Shown piece by piece: positions 8,383 through 17,467 of a stretch of DNA of 64,000 nt (positions are counted from its first letter, which is position 1; each line of letters starts with the position of its first letter). Location of the stretch: positions 651,410 to 715,409 of the forward strand of contig NZ_VWSH01000002.1 in NCBI RefSeq assembly GCF_008629695.1, written 5' to 3'. Under the pieces are notes generated by a model, which was given only the letters and a program-made list of their open reading frames with translations, was not told where the DNA came from and searched no databases. This DNA comes from Taibaiella lutea. GTDB taxonomy: Bacteria; Bacteroidota; Bacteroidia; Chitinophagales; Chitinophagaceae. Made by a program: the position numbers and the translations under genes.

Positions 8383-8976
8383 ATGCTGAAAGTAGGACTG
8401 ACAGGCGGTATCGGTTCAGGCAAAAGCCTGATAGCTGAAATGTTCAAACTATTAGGTGTTCCTGTAATACATGCAGATGTTACAGCCAAATACCTGATGG
8501 AACATGATGAAGCCCTGAAAGCCGCTATCTCAAAATTATTTGGTGAAGAAGTATATGAAAACGGCCGGCTCAACCGGCCGTTTTTAGCATCTCTTGTATT
8601 TAAGAATAAGCAAAGACTGGAAGCCTTGAATGCATTGGTACATCCGGCAACAGTGGCGTATGGTAAAAAATGGTTTGCAGCACAAAAATTCCCTTATTCC
8701 ATTAAAGAAGCTGCCATATTTTTTGAAAGTGGCACTTATGTGGAAATGGATAAAATGATTGGTGTTTATGCACCTGCTGATTTGCGTTTGAAAAGAGCTA
8801 TGGAGCGTGATGCTGTTTCTGAAGAAGAAATCAGAAAACGTATGCAGCATCAGATGAATGAAGAAGAAAAAATGAGCCGTTGTGATTATGTCATTCAAAA
8901 TGACGGAACTAAATCTATCATTGAACAAGTATTGGAACTGAATAAAGTTTTAATTGAAATTTCAAATTGTAAATAA
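8383..8976 (+). CDS. coaE: Dephospho-CoA kinase
   Basis: A 197-aa protein with the P-loop GGIGSGKS at residues 8-15, the DVTAKYLMEH segment and the RMQHQMNEEEKMSRCDYVIQNDG block near the C-terminus, all typical of CoaE. It phosphorylates the 3'-OH of the ribose in dephospho-CoA, the last step of coenzyme A synthesis, in the cytosol. Its length is normal for the family. It lies in the yajC-coaE-ribH cluster. Confidence 0.95.
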   Translation: MLKVGLTGGIGSGKSLIAEMFKLLGVPVIHADVTAKYLMEHDEALKAAISKLFGEEVYENGRLNRPFLASLVFKNKQRLEALNALVHPATVAYGKKWFAAQKFPYSIKEAAIFFESGTYVEMDKMIGVYAPADLRLKRAMERDAVSEEEIRKRMQHQMNEEEKMSRCDYVIQNDGTKSIIEQVLELNKVLIEISNCK

Positions 8977-9022
8977 ATTTAAATAACAGATTATATCTGA
9001 CATTTAATATCTAAAATCTGAT

Positions 9023-9520
9023 ATGGCATTATCAACTGAAAGCAATAATTTGCTGAATATTTCTTCCCTTATAGATATGGAGAATGCGCGTGTGGCAATT
9101 GTTGCCACCGAATGGAATGACAAAATGGTTGCGGCGCAAATAGAAGGTGCAAAGCGCATTGCTCAGCAATGTAATTCGGTTATTACACACGAAATATATG
9201 TTCCCGGAAGCTTTGAACTGCCATTTGCATGCAAAGCTGTATGGGATAGTAATAAAATTCTTTCTGAAGCGCCGGAAGCTATTATTGCATTCGGAGCAGT
9301 TATAAGAGGCGGCACGCCACACTTTGAATATGTTTGTAAAGCAGTTACGGAAGGCGTTTTGCAATTGAACCTGACCTTGCCAATTCCTGTTATTTTCGGT
9401 GTGCTTACACTAAATACGGAAGAAGAAGCCTGGGAGCGGCTTGGCGGAAAACATGGCCACAAAGGTGAAGAGGCAATGATAACCGCCTTGAAAATGATAA
9501 AAATGAAAAATGAGTTATAA
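9023..9520 (+). CDS. ribH: 6,7-dimethyl-8-ribityllumazine synthase
   Basis: A 165-aa protein with VAIVATEWND near the N-terminus, the VPGSFELPFACKA loop, AFGAVIRGGTPHFEYV (with the catalytic His region) and PVIFGVLTLNTEEEAWERLGGKHGHKGEEA at the C-terminus, as expected of lumazine synthase. It condenses 5-amino-6-ribitylaminouracil with dihydroxybutanone phosphate in riboflavin synthesis. No FMN-riboswitch structure was noticed upstream; the gap to coaE is only 46 nt. It is the last gene before a terminator. Confidence 0.95.
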   Translation: MALSTESNNLLNISSLIDMENARVAIVATEWNDKMVAAQIEGAKRIAQQCNSVITHEIYVPGSFELPFACKAVWDSNKILSEAPEAIIAFGAVIRGGTPHFEYVCKAVTEGVLQLNLTLPIPVIFGVLTLNTEEEAWERLGGKHGHKGEEAMITALKMIKMKNEL

Positions 9521-9524
9521 ATAA

Positions 9525-9552
9525 AAACGGAGCACATTGTGCTCCGTTTTAG
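9525..9552 (+). terminator. Terminator after ribH
   Basis: AAAACGGAGCAC and GTGCTCCGTTTT pair around a 2-base loop, with a T-rich tail. It lies between convergent ribH and the lipoprotein gene at 9572. Confidence 0.85.
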
Positions 9553-9571
9553 TCTTTTATTAAATGTAGAA

Positions 9572-9787
9572 TTATTGCAATTCGCATTTAATTGTAGAAC
9601 CACCTGAAGTTTGTTGTTGGTTACAAGCAGTTTCAGCGTCAGATTTTTTAATGTCGTTCCAAGTTACTCTCGCTACTTCAGTACCATCTAAAGTACATAC
9701 ACAAGTGTAATCACCTTTTTTAGAACAAGAAGTGAAAGCAATAGCAGCTACAGCTACAACAGAGAAAAAAGTCGCAATTTTTTTCAT
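9572..9787 (-). CDS. Small lipoprotein with Cys-rich mature part
   Basis: A 71-aa protein starting at the ATG at 9787 (a TTG three codons earlier is less likely). The signal peptide ends in a lipobox (AFTSC), then SKKGDYTCVCTLDGTEVARVTW and a second half with two more cysteines. The CVC pair and the later Cys residues could form disulfides in the periplasm. Short lipoproteins of this form are common in Bacteroidota and have no known function. Monocistronic, convergent with ribH. Confidence 0.75.
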   Translation of the reverse strand: MKKIATFFSVVAVAAIAFTSCSKKGDYTCVCTLDGTEVARVTWNDIKKSDAETACNQQQTSGGSTIKCELQ

Positions 9788-9917
9788 GGAAATCAATTTA
9801 AGATTTTAATGTTAAGAATACGCAAATGAAAGAATTAATTTTAACAAAACAAAATATTTTGCAAAATCATTTTAAATCTATGCATTTTTATTGCATGTTA
9901 CGCATAATAAAACCTGT

Positions 9918-9948
9918 TTGTGCTTCGTCTCGATTTGTTTTACCTTTG
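9918..9948 (+). promoter_or_regulatory. Bacteroidota-type promoter
   Basis: TTG at 9918-9920 and TACCTTTG at 9941-9948, 20 nt apart, 22 nt before the ATG at 9971. Confidence 0.7.
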
Positions 9949-9970
9949 CGCTCCAATTGATATAAATATT

Positions 9971-10624
9971 ATGTTCGCAGTACGTCGATTTATTGTTCTG
10001 AACCGCATCTGGATTGCGGTAGCACTTTTAGCTTTAGGGTTTTATCTTGGTTTTGAAGTTACCTGGTGGCTTGGTTGGCTGCCAATGTTAATTGCTGTTC
10101 TGATGGTAGTTGCTCATTTTATGGTTGGTCCGGTTACTATTATGCAACGGTATATTGAAGAAGGAGATGTTGAGGGTGCACAAAAAATCATTCAGCGGGT
10201 TAAATATCCTAATCTTCTTTACAAACCTATCCGTTCGGCTTATTATATGTTAAAAGCCAATTTTTCTACTATGAGTGATGATTTGGATTCGGCGGAAGCA
10301 GAATTACGCAAAGGTTTGGAAATGGGTGGCGCAGACAAGGATTTTCAAGGTACCGCTTTATTGCAGTTAGGTTCTATAGCTTATCGTAAAGGCAATATGA
10401 AAGAAGCGTCCGAGCATTTAAGAAAAGCAGTTCAGTCAGGTTTGCCTGATGCCGACAGCAGTGCTACAGCATATTTACAATTAGCTTCCATTGCATTGCA
10501 GCGTCGTGACTTCAAAGGTTCTAAATTTTATTATGGTAAAGCAAAAGCAGCAAAACCTAAAAATGAGCAGATTGTAGAGCAATTGAATGAAATGAAAAAA
10601 TACATGGCTCGTATTCCCGGTTAG
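9971..10624 (+). CDS. Membrane-anchored TPR protein
   Basis: A 217-aa protein starting at the ATG at 9971, just after a good promoter. An upstream in-frame start at 9920 lies inside the promoter. Two hydrophobic segments near residues 10-30 and 33-55 place the N-terminus in the inner membrane. The remainder (about 60-215) is helical with TPR repeats, such as ALLQLGSIAYRKGNMKEASEHLRKA. TPRs mediate protein-protein contacts; no partner can be named. The DUF5522 gene follows after 8 nt and is probably co-transcribed. Confidence 0.75.
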   Translation: MFAVRRFIVLNRIWIAVALLALGFYLGFEVTWWLGWLPMLIAVLMVVAHFMVGPVTIMQRYIEEGDVEGAQKIIQRVKYPNLLYKPIRSAYYMLKANFSTMSDDLDSAEAELRKGLEMGGADKDFQGTALLQLGSIAYRKGNMKEASEHLRKAVQSGLPDADSSATAYLQLASIALQRRDFKGSKFYYGKAKAAKPKNEQIVEQLNEMKKYMARIPG

Positions 10625-10632
10625 TAAGGTTT

Positions 10633-10830
10633 ATGAAAATAGAAGAGGGGCTTGATTATTATTACAATGAAGAAGGCAAAATGGTGCTGACAGCCCATTA
10701 TTTGTTAAACAGAGGCTACTGTTGCGGTAATGGCTGCAGGCATTGCCCTTACGATTATCTTCAGGTGCCGGAGCCCCGCAGAACGGCACTATTAAAAGAC
10801 AGAAAAGAAGACAATAGAGATACTGATTAA
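10633..10830 (+). CDS. DUF5522 family small protein
   Basis: A 65-aa protein whose core LTAHYLLNRGYCCGNGCRHC followed by PYDY is the DUF5522 signature. It has four cysteines and a histidine in 10 residues, which suggests a zinc- or iron-sulfur-binding knuckle. The function of the family is unknown. It is translationally close (8 nt) to the TPR membrane protein, and a terminator follows. Confidence 0.8.
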   Translation: MKIEEGLDYYYNEEGKMVLTAHYLLNRGYCCGNGCRHCPYDYLQVPEPRRTALLKDRKEDNRDTD

Positions 10831-10856
10831 AATTCTCCTTTTGAATTAAAAATATT

Positions 10857-10892
10857 TTCCGGTAAGCTTTGTAGCTTTACCGGAATTTTTCT
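10857..10892 (+). terminator. Rho-independent terminator
   Basis: TTCCGGTAAAGC-type arms (TTCCGGTAAGC / GCTTTACCGGAA) with a 5-6 base loop and a T-rich tail after the DUF5522 gene. Confidence 0.8.
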
Positions 10893-10909
10893 CTTAATTA
10901 TCTGCTGTT

Positions 10910-11233
10910 TTGAAAACATCTATCTACGATTTGATTTATGACATTGTAAGGCATATACCCAAAGGCCGTGTTACTTCATATGGTGCAATAGCCCAAAGTA
11001 TTGGTACCGGAGGTTCTGCACGTCTGGTAGGGTGGGCTATGAATGCTGCTGCCAATTTGCATGACGTGCCTGCACACAGGGTAGTAAACAGTAAAGGGCT
11101 TCTAACCGGGAAACATCATTTCGGAGGCGATACAATGCAGCGGCTTTTGGAGGCAGAAGGTATTCTAATCAAGGATGATCAGGTTCAGGATTTTGATAAA
11201 GTATTCTGGCATCCGAATGAATTAATTGACTGA
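10910..11233 (+). CDS. Alkyltransferase-like (ATL) DNA-binding protein, MGMT family
   Basis: A 107-aa protein of the O6-methylguanine methyltransferase C-terminal domain: GRVTSYGAIAQSIG (recognition helix), SARLVGWAMN and then PAHRVVNSKG. True methyltransferases have PCHRV; the acceptor Cys is Ala here, so it cannot accept alkyl groups and belongs to the ATL proteins, which flip O6-alkylguanine and flag it for nucleotide-excision repair. The start is a TTG: an in-frame stop lies at 10895 and no ATG lies between. Length is normal for ATLs. Confidence 0.88.
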   Translation: MKTSIYDLIYDIVRHIPKGRVTSYGAIAQSIGTGGSARLVGWAMNAAANLHDVPAHRVVNSKGLLTGKHHFGGDTMQRLLEAEGILIKDDQVQDFDKVFWHPNELID

Positions 11234-11315
11234 AAATAATGTTTATTTATTTTTTGTCTTTCATTGTGTTCATTTTTTCTTTCTCGCATAATATACCATT
11301 TCTCCAAGTTATCAT

Positions 11316-11346
11316 TTGATTAATAAATTGTAAACAGATACTTTTG
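11316..11346 (+). promoter_or_regulatory. Bacteroidota-type promoter of the porin gene
   Basis: TTG at 11316-11318 and TACTTTTG at 11339-11346, 20 nt apart, 20 nt before the GTG start at 11366. Confidence 0.7.
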
Positions 11347-11365
11347 CGCTCACAAAAAACATTCA

Positions 11366-12739
11366 GTGAAAAGTATTCTTTACAAAATAATTACCGCCTT
11401 TGCTTTAATATTTGGCGTGTCTTTCTCTTACGGTCAAAATCTGAAAACAGATATACAAAGCCTTAATCTGAACGGCAATCCAAATTTGCTTACAGATATG
11501 ATTGATACTTCTACCCGCATTGGTAAAAGTATGTTGACCATATATAATAAATTTGGGAATATTGGCTTTAGCGGTTATATCCAGCCCCAGTTTCAGGTTG
11601 CGGAATCAAAAGGTGCGCCTAATGAATTTGAAGGCGGCACATGGCCGGTGGCTGTAAGCAATCGTTTCAGAATCAGGAGAGGCCGTATCAGAACGGATTA
11701 TACGCATTATACAGATGAAGGAAAACCTTCGGTTTATTTTTTGGTGCAATTTGACGGAACAGAGCAGGGGCTCAATATCCGTGACTTATGGGGGCGTTAT
11801 TATGAAAATAAATTTGAATTGTTTCACTTCTCAATGGGTATGATGGCGCGCCCGTTTGGTTATGAAATTCTATTATCTTCTATGAACAGGGAGTCGCCGG
11901 AAAGAGGAAGGATGTCACAGACTTTAATGAAAACCGAACGTGATTTAGGTTTTATGGTAAGTTTGAATCCGCGTAAGGCAAGTTCAAAGTTTAAATGGTT
12001 TGCCATTGACCTGGGAATATACAATGGACAAGGCTTAGCCGGTCCGCAGGAATATGATAATCATAAAGATGTAGTTTTTAGGATTAGTTCCAAAAGGCAA
12101 ACCATTAAAGGGTTGAATGCTAAAATTTCCGGTGGTTTGAGTGGATATATCGGCGGTATTACCAATCAAAGCACTATGTTGTATTCCATGAAACAGGAAG
12201 ATGGCATCTGGAAAATGCAGACGGATTCATTGTCAGGTAATATAGGCAAGAATGCATCACGCAGATATTTCGGTGCTGATTTTCAGATAATATTCCCCAA
12301 TGCAGAAGGGCAAACCGAATTCAGGGCTGAATATATAAGAGGCCAGCAAACAGGAACACTTTCCAATTCTGCTTCTCCCGGTACTTATCCTGTCGATGGA
12401 ACCGGCAAAAATCTGCCTTTAGCCATTCGTTCATTTGATGGTGCTTATATTTATTTCCTGCAACATCTGGGAAGCTGGCATCATCAAATCGGATTGAAAT
12501 TTGATTGGTATGACCCCAACAAAAAGGTAAGTGGTAAAGAGATTTCAAAAGATAACGGATTGACTGCAGCCGATATACGATACAATACTTTTGGCATTGG
12601 TTATATTAATTATGTCAATCCTTATTTGAAACTTGTTTTATGGTATGAGCATCCGGTAAATGAAAAAACATCTTTAACCGGATTTGAAAAAGACCTGAAA
12701 GACGGCGTTTTTACTGCAAGAGCGCAATTCAATTTTTAA
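11366..12739 (+). CDS. Phosphate-selective porin O/P-like outer-membrane protein
   Basis: A 457-aa protein with a signal peptide (about 1-23, SFSYGQN) and a beta-barrel sequence ending in FTARAQFNF with a terminal Phe. Blocks such as SGYIQPQFQV, RFRIRRGRIRTDY and the GMMARPFGYE segment match the OprO/OprP porin family, trimeric outer-membrane channels for anions such as phosphate. The start codon is GTG. No phosphate-uptake genes are nearby, so the substrate is open. It is monocistronic with its own promoter and terminator. Confidence 0.85.
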   Translation: MKSILYKIITAFALIFGVSFSYGQNLKTDIQSLNLNGNPNLLTDMIDTSTRIGKSMLTIYNKFGNIGFSGYIQPQFQVAESKGAPNEFEGGTWPVAVSNRFRIRRGRIRTDYTHYTDEGKPSVYFLVQFDGTEQGLNIRDLWGRYYENKFELFHFSMGMMARPFGYEILLSSMNRESPERGRMSQTLMKTERDLGFMVSLNPRKASSKFKWFAIDLGIYNGQGLAGPQEYDNHKDVVFRISSKRQTIKGLNAKISGGLSGYIGGITNQSTMLYSMKQEDGIWKMQTDSLSGNIGKNASRRYFGADFQIIFPNAEGQTEFRAEYIRGQQTGTLSNSASPGTYPVDGTGKNLPLAIRSFDGAYIYFLQHLGSWHHQIGLKFDWYDPNKKVSGKEISKDNGLTAADIRYNTFGIGYINYVNPYLKLVLWYEHPVNEKTSLTGFEKDLKDGVFTARAQFNF

Positions 12740-12756
12740 AAATTCAGGCGATTTAA

Positions 12757-12792
12757 ACAAAAGACACAGCATGCTGTGTCTTTTGTTTTTTA
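12757..12792 (+). terminator. Terminator after the porin gene
   Basis: AAAAGACACAGC and GCTGTGTCTTTT pair with a 2-base loop, followed by GTTTTTT. Confidence 0.85.
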
Positions 12793-12872
12793 GCGAAATC
12801 ACCCGGATTTTTAAACAATTTTCCCGCCGGAATACACTCAATATTAGTCAATTCAATTCCTTTTCATTTCTT

Positions 12873-12880
12873 TATCTTTG
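12873..12880 (+). promoter_or_regulatory. Probable -7 element of dxr promoter
   Basis: TATCTTTG matches TAnnTTTG. No clear TTG stands at the expected upstream distance. The ATG is only 9 nt downstream, so the leader would be very short. Confidence 0.4.
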
Positions 12881-12889
12881 CCATCCGAT

Positions 12890-14059
12890 ATGAAAAAAAG
12901 ATTAGCGATACTTGGTTCAACAGGCTCGATAGGTACGCAGGCTTTGGGTGTTGTAGATGCCCATCCTGAGTTGTTTGATGTGGAAATATTAAGTGCTCAC
13001 AGCAATGCGGATTTATTGATTGAACAGTCGCAAAAGTATAAACCAAATGCCGTAGTCGTTACAAATGAAAATGCTTACGAAAAAGTAAAAAAAGCATTGA
13101 ATAACACGGATATCAAAGTTTTTAGCGGAGCAAATGCCCTTTGTGATGTAGTGCAATGGGATACGGTTGACATGGTTTTGGCAGCAATTGTTGGTTTTGC
13201 CGGATTACATTCTACTATTGCAGCAATCGATGCAGGCAAGCAGGTTGCCATTGCAAATAAAGAAACATTGGTGGTTGCCGGGGAAATTGTAATGCAAAAA
13301 GCAAAGGAAAAAAACATTCTTCCGTTGCCTGTTGATAGCGAGCATTCTGCTTTGTTTCAATGCATGATTGGCGAGCATCTTGATTCAGTAGAGAAAGTGA
13401 TTCTTACGGCGTCCGGCGGACCTTTTCTTGGAAAGAAAACCAATTTTCTGGTAAATGTAAAGAAAGACCATGCTTTGCAACATCCTAACTGGGTGATGGG
13501 TGCTAAAATTACTATTGATTCAGCAACTCTTATGAATAAAGGCTTGGAGATGATTGAGGCCAAATGGTTATTTGATTTGCAAAACGACCAGATTGATGTA
13601 GTAATTCATCCGCAATCTATCATTCATTCATTGGTTCAATTCAAAGATGGTTCGTTGAAAGCGCAAATGGGATTGCCCGATATGAAATTGCCTATTCAAT
13701 ATGCACTGGCATTCCCGCAAAGGCTGAACAATGATTTTAAAAGATTCGATTTCAAGGATTTTCCCAAACTGAATTTTGAGCAACCCGATTATAAAACATT
13801 CCGTAATCTTGCGTTAGCTAAAGATGCCATGTATAAAGGCGGAAATGCTACCTGTGTGCTGAATGCAGCAAATGAAGTGGTGGTTCATGGGTTCCTTCAG
13901 AATAAAGTAGGCTTTCTGGAAATGAATGACATTATTGAACGGGCTTTGAATGATGTTGCATTTATTGAAAAACCAACCTTACAGGATTTAGAAGAAACAG
14001 ATGCGGCTACAAGAAGACTTACGGAAAGCTTGCTGAAAGGCAGCCAGCTTTACAATTAA
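12890..14059 (+). CDS. dxr: 1-deoxy-D-xylulose 5-phosphate reductoisomerase
   Basis: A 389-aa protein read from the ATG at 12890; a TTG four codons earlier overlaps the promoter. The NADPH-binding loop GSTGSIG lies at residues 9-15. The metal and substrate motifs PVDSEHSALFQ, ILTASGGPF, SATLMNKGLEMIEAKWLF and HPQSIIHS are all present. The enzyme turns DXP into MEP, the first committed step of the non-mevalonate isoprenoid pathway. It is followed at 68 nt by rseP, as in many bacteria. Confidence 0.96.
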   Translation: MKKRLAILGSTGSIGTQALGVVDAHPELFDVEILSAHSNADLLIEQSQKYKPNAVVVTNENAYEKVKKALNNTDIKVFSGANALCDVVQWDTVDMVLAAIVGFAGLHSTIAAIDAGKQVAIANKETLVVAGEIVMQKAKEKNILPLPVDSEHSALFQCMIGEHLDSVEKVILTASGGPFLGKKTNFLVNVKKDHALQHPNWVMGAKITIDSATLMNKGLEMIEAKWLFDLQNDQIDVVIHPQSIIHSLVQFKDGSLKAQMGLPDMKLPIQYALAFPQRLNNDFKRFDFKDFPKLNFEQPDYKTFRNLALAKDAMYKGGNATCVLNAANEVVVHGFLQNKVGFLEMNDIIERALNDVAFIEKPTLQDLEETDAATRRLTESLLKGSQLYN

Positions 14060-14127
14060 AATAATTTATATTCAGCCGGCAATTCCTTTAATGATTGCCG
14101 ATAAAAAATTTATAATTCAAAATATTT

Positions 14128-15483
14128 ATGTCCGGAACTTTGATAATGATAGTACAGTTTCTTATGGCGCTGTCTTTATTAATCGTATTACATGAGGGTG
14201 GTCACTTTTTCTTTGCGCGTTTGTTCAAGACAAGAGTAGAAAAATTTTACCTCTTTTTTGATTTCCTTTTTCCTTTCAGCAATATATTGCCCTTCTCATT
14301 GTTTAAAAAGAAAATTGGTGAAACACAATGGGGCATTGGTTGGTTTCCTTTGGGCGGTTATGTGAAAATTGCGGGGATGGTGGATGAAAGCATGGACAAA
14401 GAACAATTGGCCAAGCCACCGGAACCATGGGAATTTCGTTCTAAAAAGCCCTGGCAGCGATTATTGATAATGCTTGGCGGTATTATTGTAAATGTGTTAC
14501 TGGCATTCGTGATTTATGCCATGATTTTATTTGTGTGGGGAGAAAAAAGATTACCGCTTTCAGAAATGAAAAACGGTATAATGGTTACGGATTCTTTGGG
14601 TTATGAAATAGGTTTTAAAGACGGCGATAAAATTGTTTCCGTTGACGGCAAAACATTTAAATATTTTGATGAAGCAAGATCTGAATTGCTTTTTGCAAAA
14701 ACAGTAGAAGTAAACAGGAATGGTGTTTCAAAGACTATTCAAATGCCTGAAAAATGGATTGGCAAGCTTAAAGACAATCCTGTAATTGCCGTGGCTTTTC
14801 CTACAGTCATAAGTAAAATAACATCAGGTACCGGCGCTGAAAAAGCAGGCTTACAGCCGAAAGACGTTCTTGTAAAAATTGACACTGTAAATACGCCTAC
14901 TTTTATTGCTTTTAAAGAAGAACTCAGAAGGCATAATAAGCAAATCGTAGATATTTCTTTTATCAGAAATGGTACGATGCAAACTGCAAAAGTACAGGTA
15001 AGTGATACCGGAACACTTGGTTTTCAGACTACCAATGACATGGATGACTTTGTTAAATTGAATCTTTTCAAGGTGGATACCCGTAAATACGGTTTCTTTG
15101 AGTCTTTTCCTGCCGGCGTCAACCTTGGAGTTGAAACTATTCAAAAATATTGGAGGCAATTAGGATTAATTGTTCATTTTAAAAACGGTGCTTATAAACA
15201 AACAGGTGGTTTTGCTTCCATGGCAAAAATCTTCGGAACGGAATGGGATTGGCTTCATTTCTGGAGTATTACCGCTTTCATTTCTATCGCATTAGCCATC
15301 ATGAACTTATTACCAATTCCGGGACTTGATGGTGGTTATGTAGTATTTACATTAATTGAAATGATTATAGGCAGAAAAGTAAATGAAAAAGTAGTGGAAG
15401 TAGCTACCACAATTGGTCTGGTGTTATTACTCATTTTAATGGTACTGGTGAATGGTAATGATGTTTTAAAGATGTTTAAGTAA
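14128..15483 (+). CDS. rseP: Site-2 intramembrane protease RseP
   Basis: A 451-aa membrane zinc metalloprotease. The HEGGH active site is at residues 22-26 in the first transmembrane helix. The third metal ligand lies in the MNLLPIPGLDGGY block near residue 405. One or two PDZ-like domains (about 150-310) sit between. RseP-type proteases cut transmembrane anti-sigma factors after a site-1 cleavage, releasing envelope-stress sigma factors. It lies downstream of dxr, and a terminator follows at 15515. Confidence 0.93.
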   Translation: MSGTLIMIVQFLMALSLLIVLHEGGHFFFARLFKTRVEKFYLFFDFLFPFSNILPFSLFKKKIGETQWGIGWFPLGGYVKIAGMVDESMDKEQLAKPPEPWEFRSKKPWQRLLIMLGGIIVNVLLAFVIYAMILFVWGEKRLPLSEMKNGIMVTDSLGYEIGFKDGDKIVSVDGKTFKYFDEARSELLFAKTVEVNRNGVSKTIQMPEKWIGKLKDNPVIAVAFPTVISKITSGTGAEKAGLQPKDVLVKIDTVNTPTFIAFKEELRRHNKQIVDISFIRNGTMQTAKVQVSDTGTLGFQTTNDMDDFVKLNLFKVDTRKYGFFESFPAGVNLGVETIQKYWRQLGLIVHFKNGAYKQTGGFASMAKIFGTEWDWLHFWSITAFISIALAIMNLLPIPGLDGGYVVFTLIEMIIGRKVNEKVVEVATTIGLVLLLILMVLVNGNDVLKMFK

Positions 15484-15514
15484 CGATATAATATTAATAA
15501 TAGTGTATTTTAGG

Positions 15515-15543
15515 AATCCTGCCGCAAACGGCAGGATTTTTTG
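15515..15543 (+). terminator. Terminator after rseP
   Basis: AATCCTGCCG and CGGCAGGATT pair around CAAA, followed by a T run. Confidence 0.88.
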
Positions 15544-15589
15544 TTAATAATGATTAATTTAGCTTGAATTGAACCACCACTTTAATCGA

Positions 15590-17458
15590 ATGCCATCTAC
15601 TTTAAGATCCTTTTTGGTGCTTTTATTTCTTGCTATTGCTTCTCATGCAACTGCACAGGACTATGCTGCCACCTTAAACGAATTGAGGAATCAGAAGAGT
15701 ACAGATGCCATGAATCAGCATAATCTTCCATTGTATCTGAAATTAGCACATGAAGAATATGATTTAACGAGCCGGCATTATGATACGTTGGGTATGATAA
15801 GGGCTTATGTAAAGTTAGTAGATTACTATACCAACATCCGGTTAAACAACGATTCTGCTAATCTTTACAGAAACAAAGGTCTCTATTGGGCCAGATTAAA
15901 TAAAAATATTGAATACGAAGCAGATCTCAGATATATGCAGGCTGCTCAATATGTCGCAAATGGAAAGTACGTGGAAGCTTATGCTTTGTATCAGAGTCTT
16001 GATTCAGTTGTTTTAGCTAATAATTTTGATTTTGCACCTTTCTACAATAAGTCCTATGCTGAATTACTGTTATTTTTGAAGGAAAAAAAGAAAGCTATTG
16101 TCAGGATGCAGATGGCAGCTTCAGGTTTTGAAAAACAGCAGGATCCTCAAAGTGTAGCCGTAGTTTACGTAAATGTTGCCGGACAGTATTTTCAACTTGG
16201 GCGAACAGATTCTACATTTTTCTATTTAAATAAGGCACTTAAAATTAATCAATCGCTTAAAGATACGGTTGCAATTGCAGAATGTTATACACGTTTCGGC
16301 CTTGTATATGCCAAAGAAGGACAACCTGAAAAGGCGAGAACGTATTATAAGCTTGCTTTTGATTTAAATCCGGCCAACCCAAGCAATCAGTTAGTAACAA
16401 ATTATACAGAGGTTTTAATATCAGAGGGGAAATTCGAAGAAGCAGAACATTTACTTTTTGATTTAAAAAAAACTGAAAATGTTGTAACACAGTTGTCGGC
16501 GCTTAAAAGTCTGATCCGGTTGCGGGAAAGTGAAGGAAGATATAAGGATGCTCTTGCACTTTCAGAAGAGTATAATGAAAAAAATCAGGAGCTGCTGGAT
16601 GTTGAAAAAATCAGGCAGATTGAAGAGCTGCAAACTCAATATGATGTTGCCGAAAAAGAGAATCAAATTAACTTATTGCATGAAAGGAATGAACACCAGG
16701 CAAAGACACTTTTTAAAAACAGAATAATTTTATATATAAGTCTTGGTTTGTTTTTAATGGTGCTACTGACCGTTTTTTTAATGTTCAGAAACAAAGCAAT
16801 AAGGCTTAAAGCCGAACAGATTTTGCTGGAACGGCAATTGTTGCGTTCACAAATGAATCCTCATTTTATTTTTAATTGCCTCAGTAATATACAATCAACT
16901 GTTTTGCAGAAAGAGCATATAAAAGCAGCCAGTTATATTGCTACTTTTTCAAAACTGGTGCGCAATATTTTAGAAAACTCTACGCAAAGCCACGTTACTT
17001 TTTCAAATGAACTTACTACACTTAACGACTATCTGGTTTTACAAAAAATAAGATATAATGACAGATTTGACTATGAAATTACGGTAGATGAAGAAATTGA
17101 AGAAGATATGGTATCCATTCCACCAATGTTATTCCAGCCTATTGTTGAAAATGCCATAGAACATGGCATCGTTGAAAAGACAGACGGATTTATCAACATT
17201 CATTTTCAGCAACATGACAATTACATTCATTGTACGGTGATAGATAACGGAGTTGGTTATGGTAATAATATTAATGTATCAAAATCGGAATCTGCAAATA
17301 AAAAAGTATCCTTGTCAACACAAATTACCAAACGAAGATTAGTTATATTATCAAAGTACCTGAAACAAACTTTAGATTATAAAATTACTGTCTTGAACAA
17401 CGAAAAAGGTGAAGCAGCAGGAACTAAAGTTGAAATTGACATACCTATTTTATCATAA
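15590..17458 (+). CDS. TPR-containing LytS-type sensor histidine kinase
   Basis: A 622-aa protein from the ATG at 15590, which gives a clean signal peptide (to about SHATAQ). The periplasmic part (about 25-370) carries TPR repeats, followed by one transmembrane helix (about residues 380-400, ILYISLGLFLMVLLTVFL). The cytoplasmic His_kinase domain has LLRSQMNPHFIFNCLSNIQ, with the phospho-acceptor His near residue 425, and a HATPase_c region (NAIEHGI; DNGVGYG). It is paired, 9 nt before the next start, with a LytTR response regulator. The signal is unknown. Confidence 0.9.
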   Translation: MPSTLRSFLVLLFLAIASHATAQDYAATLNELRNQKSTDAMNQHNLPLYLKLAHEEYDLTSRHYDTLGMIRAYVKLVDYYTNIRLNNDSANLYRNKGLYWARLNKNIEYEADLRYMQAAQYVANGKYVEAYALYQSLDSVVLANNFDFAPFYNKSYAELLLFLKEKKKAIVRMQMAASGFEKQQDPQSVAVVYVNVAGQYFQLGRTDSTFFYLNKALKINQSLKDTVAIAECYTRFGLVYAKEGQPEKARTYYKLAFDLNPANPSNQLVTNYTEVLISEGKFEEAEHLLFDLKKTENVVTQLSALKSLIRLRESEGRYKDALALSEEYNEKNQELLDVEKIRQIEELQTQYDVAEKENQINLLHERNEHQAKTLFKNRIILYISLGLFLMVLLTVFLMFRNKAIRLKAEQILLERQLLRSQMNPHFIFNCLSNIQSTVLQKEHIKAASYIATFSKLVRNILENSTQSHVTFSNELTTLNDYLVLQKIRYNDRFDYEITVDEEIEEDMVSIPPMLFQPIVENAIEHGIVEKTDGFINIHFQQHDNYIHCTVIDNGVGYGNNINVSKSESANKKVSLSTQITKRRLVILSKYLKQTLDYKITVLNNEKGEAAGTKVEIDIPILS

Positions 17459-17467
17459 CTCCAAAAG

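Noticed and set aside
8977-9022. FMN riboswitch for ribH
   Set aside because: The gap is only 46 nt and ribH follows coaE in an operon; no conserved RFN element is present.
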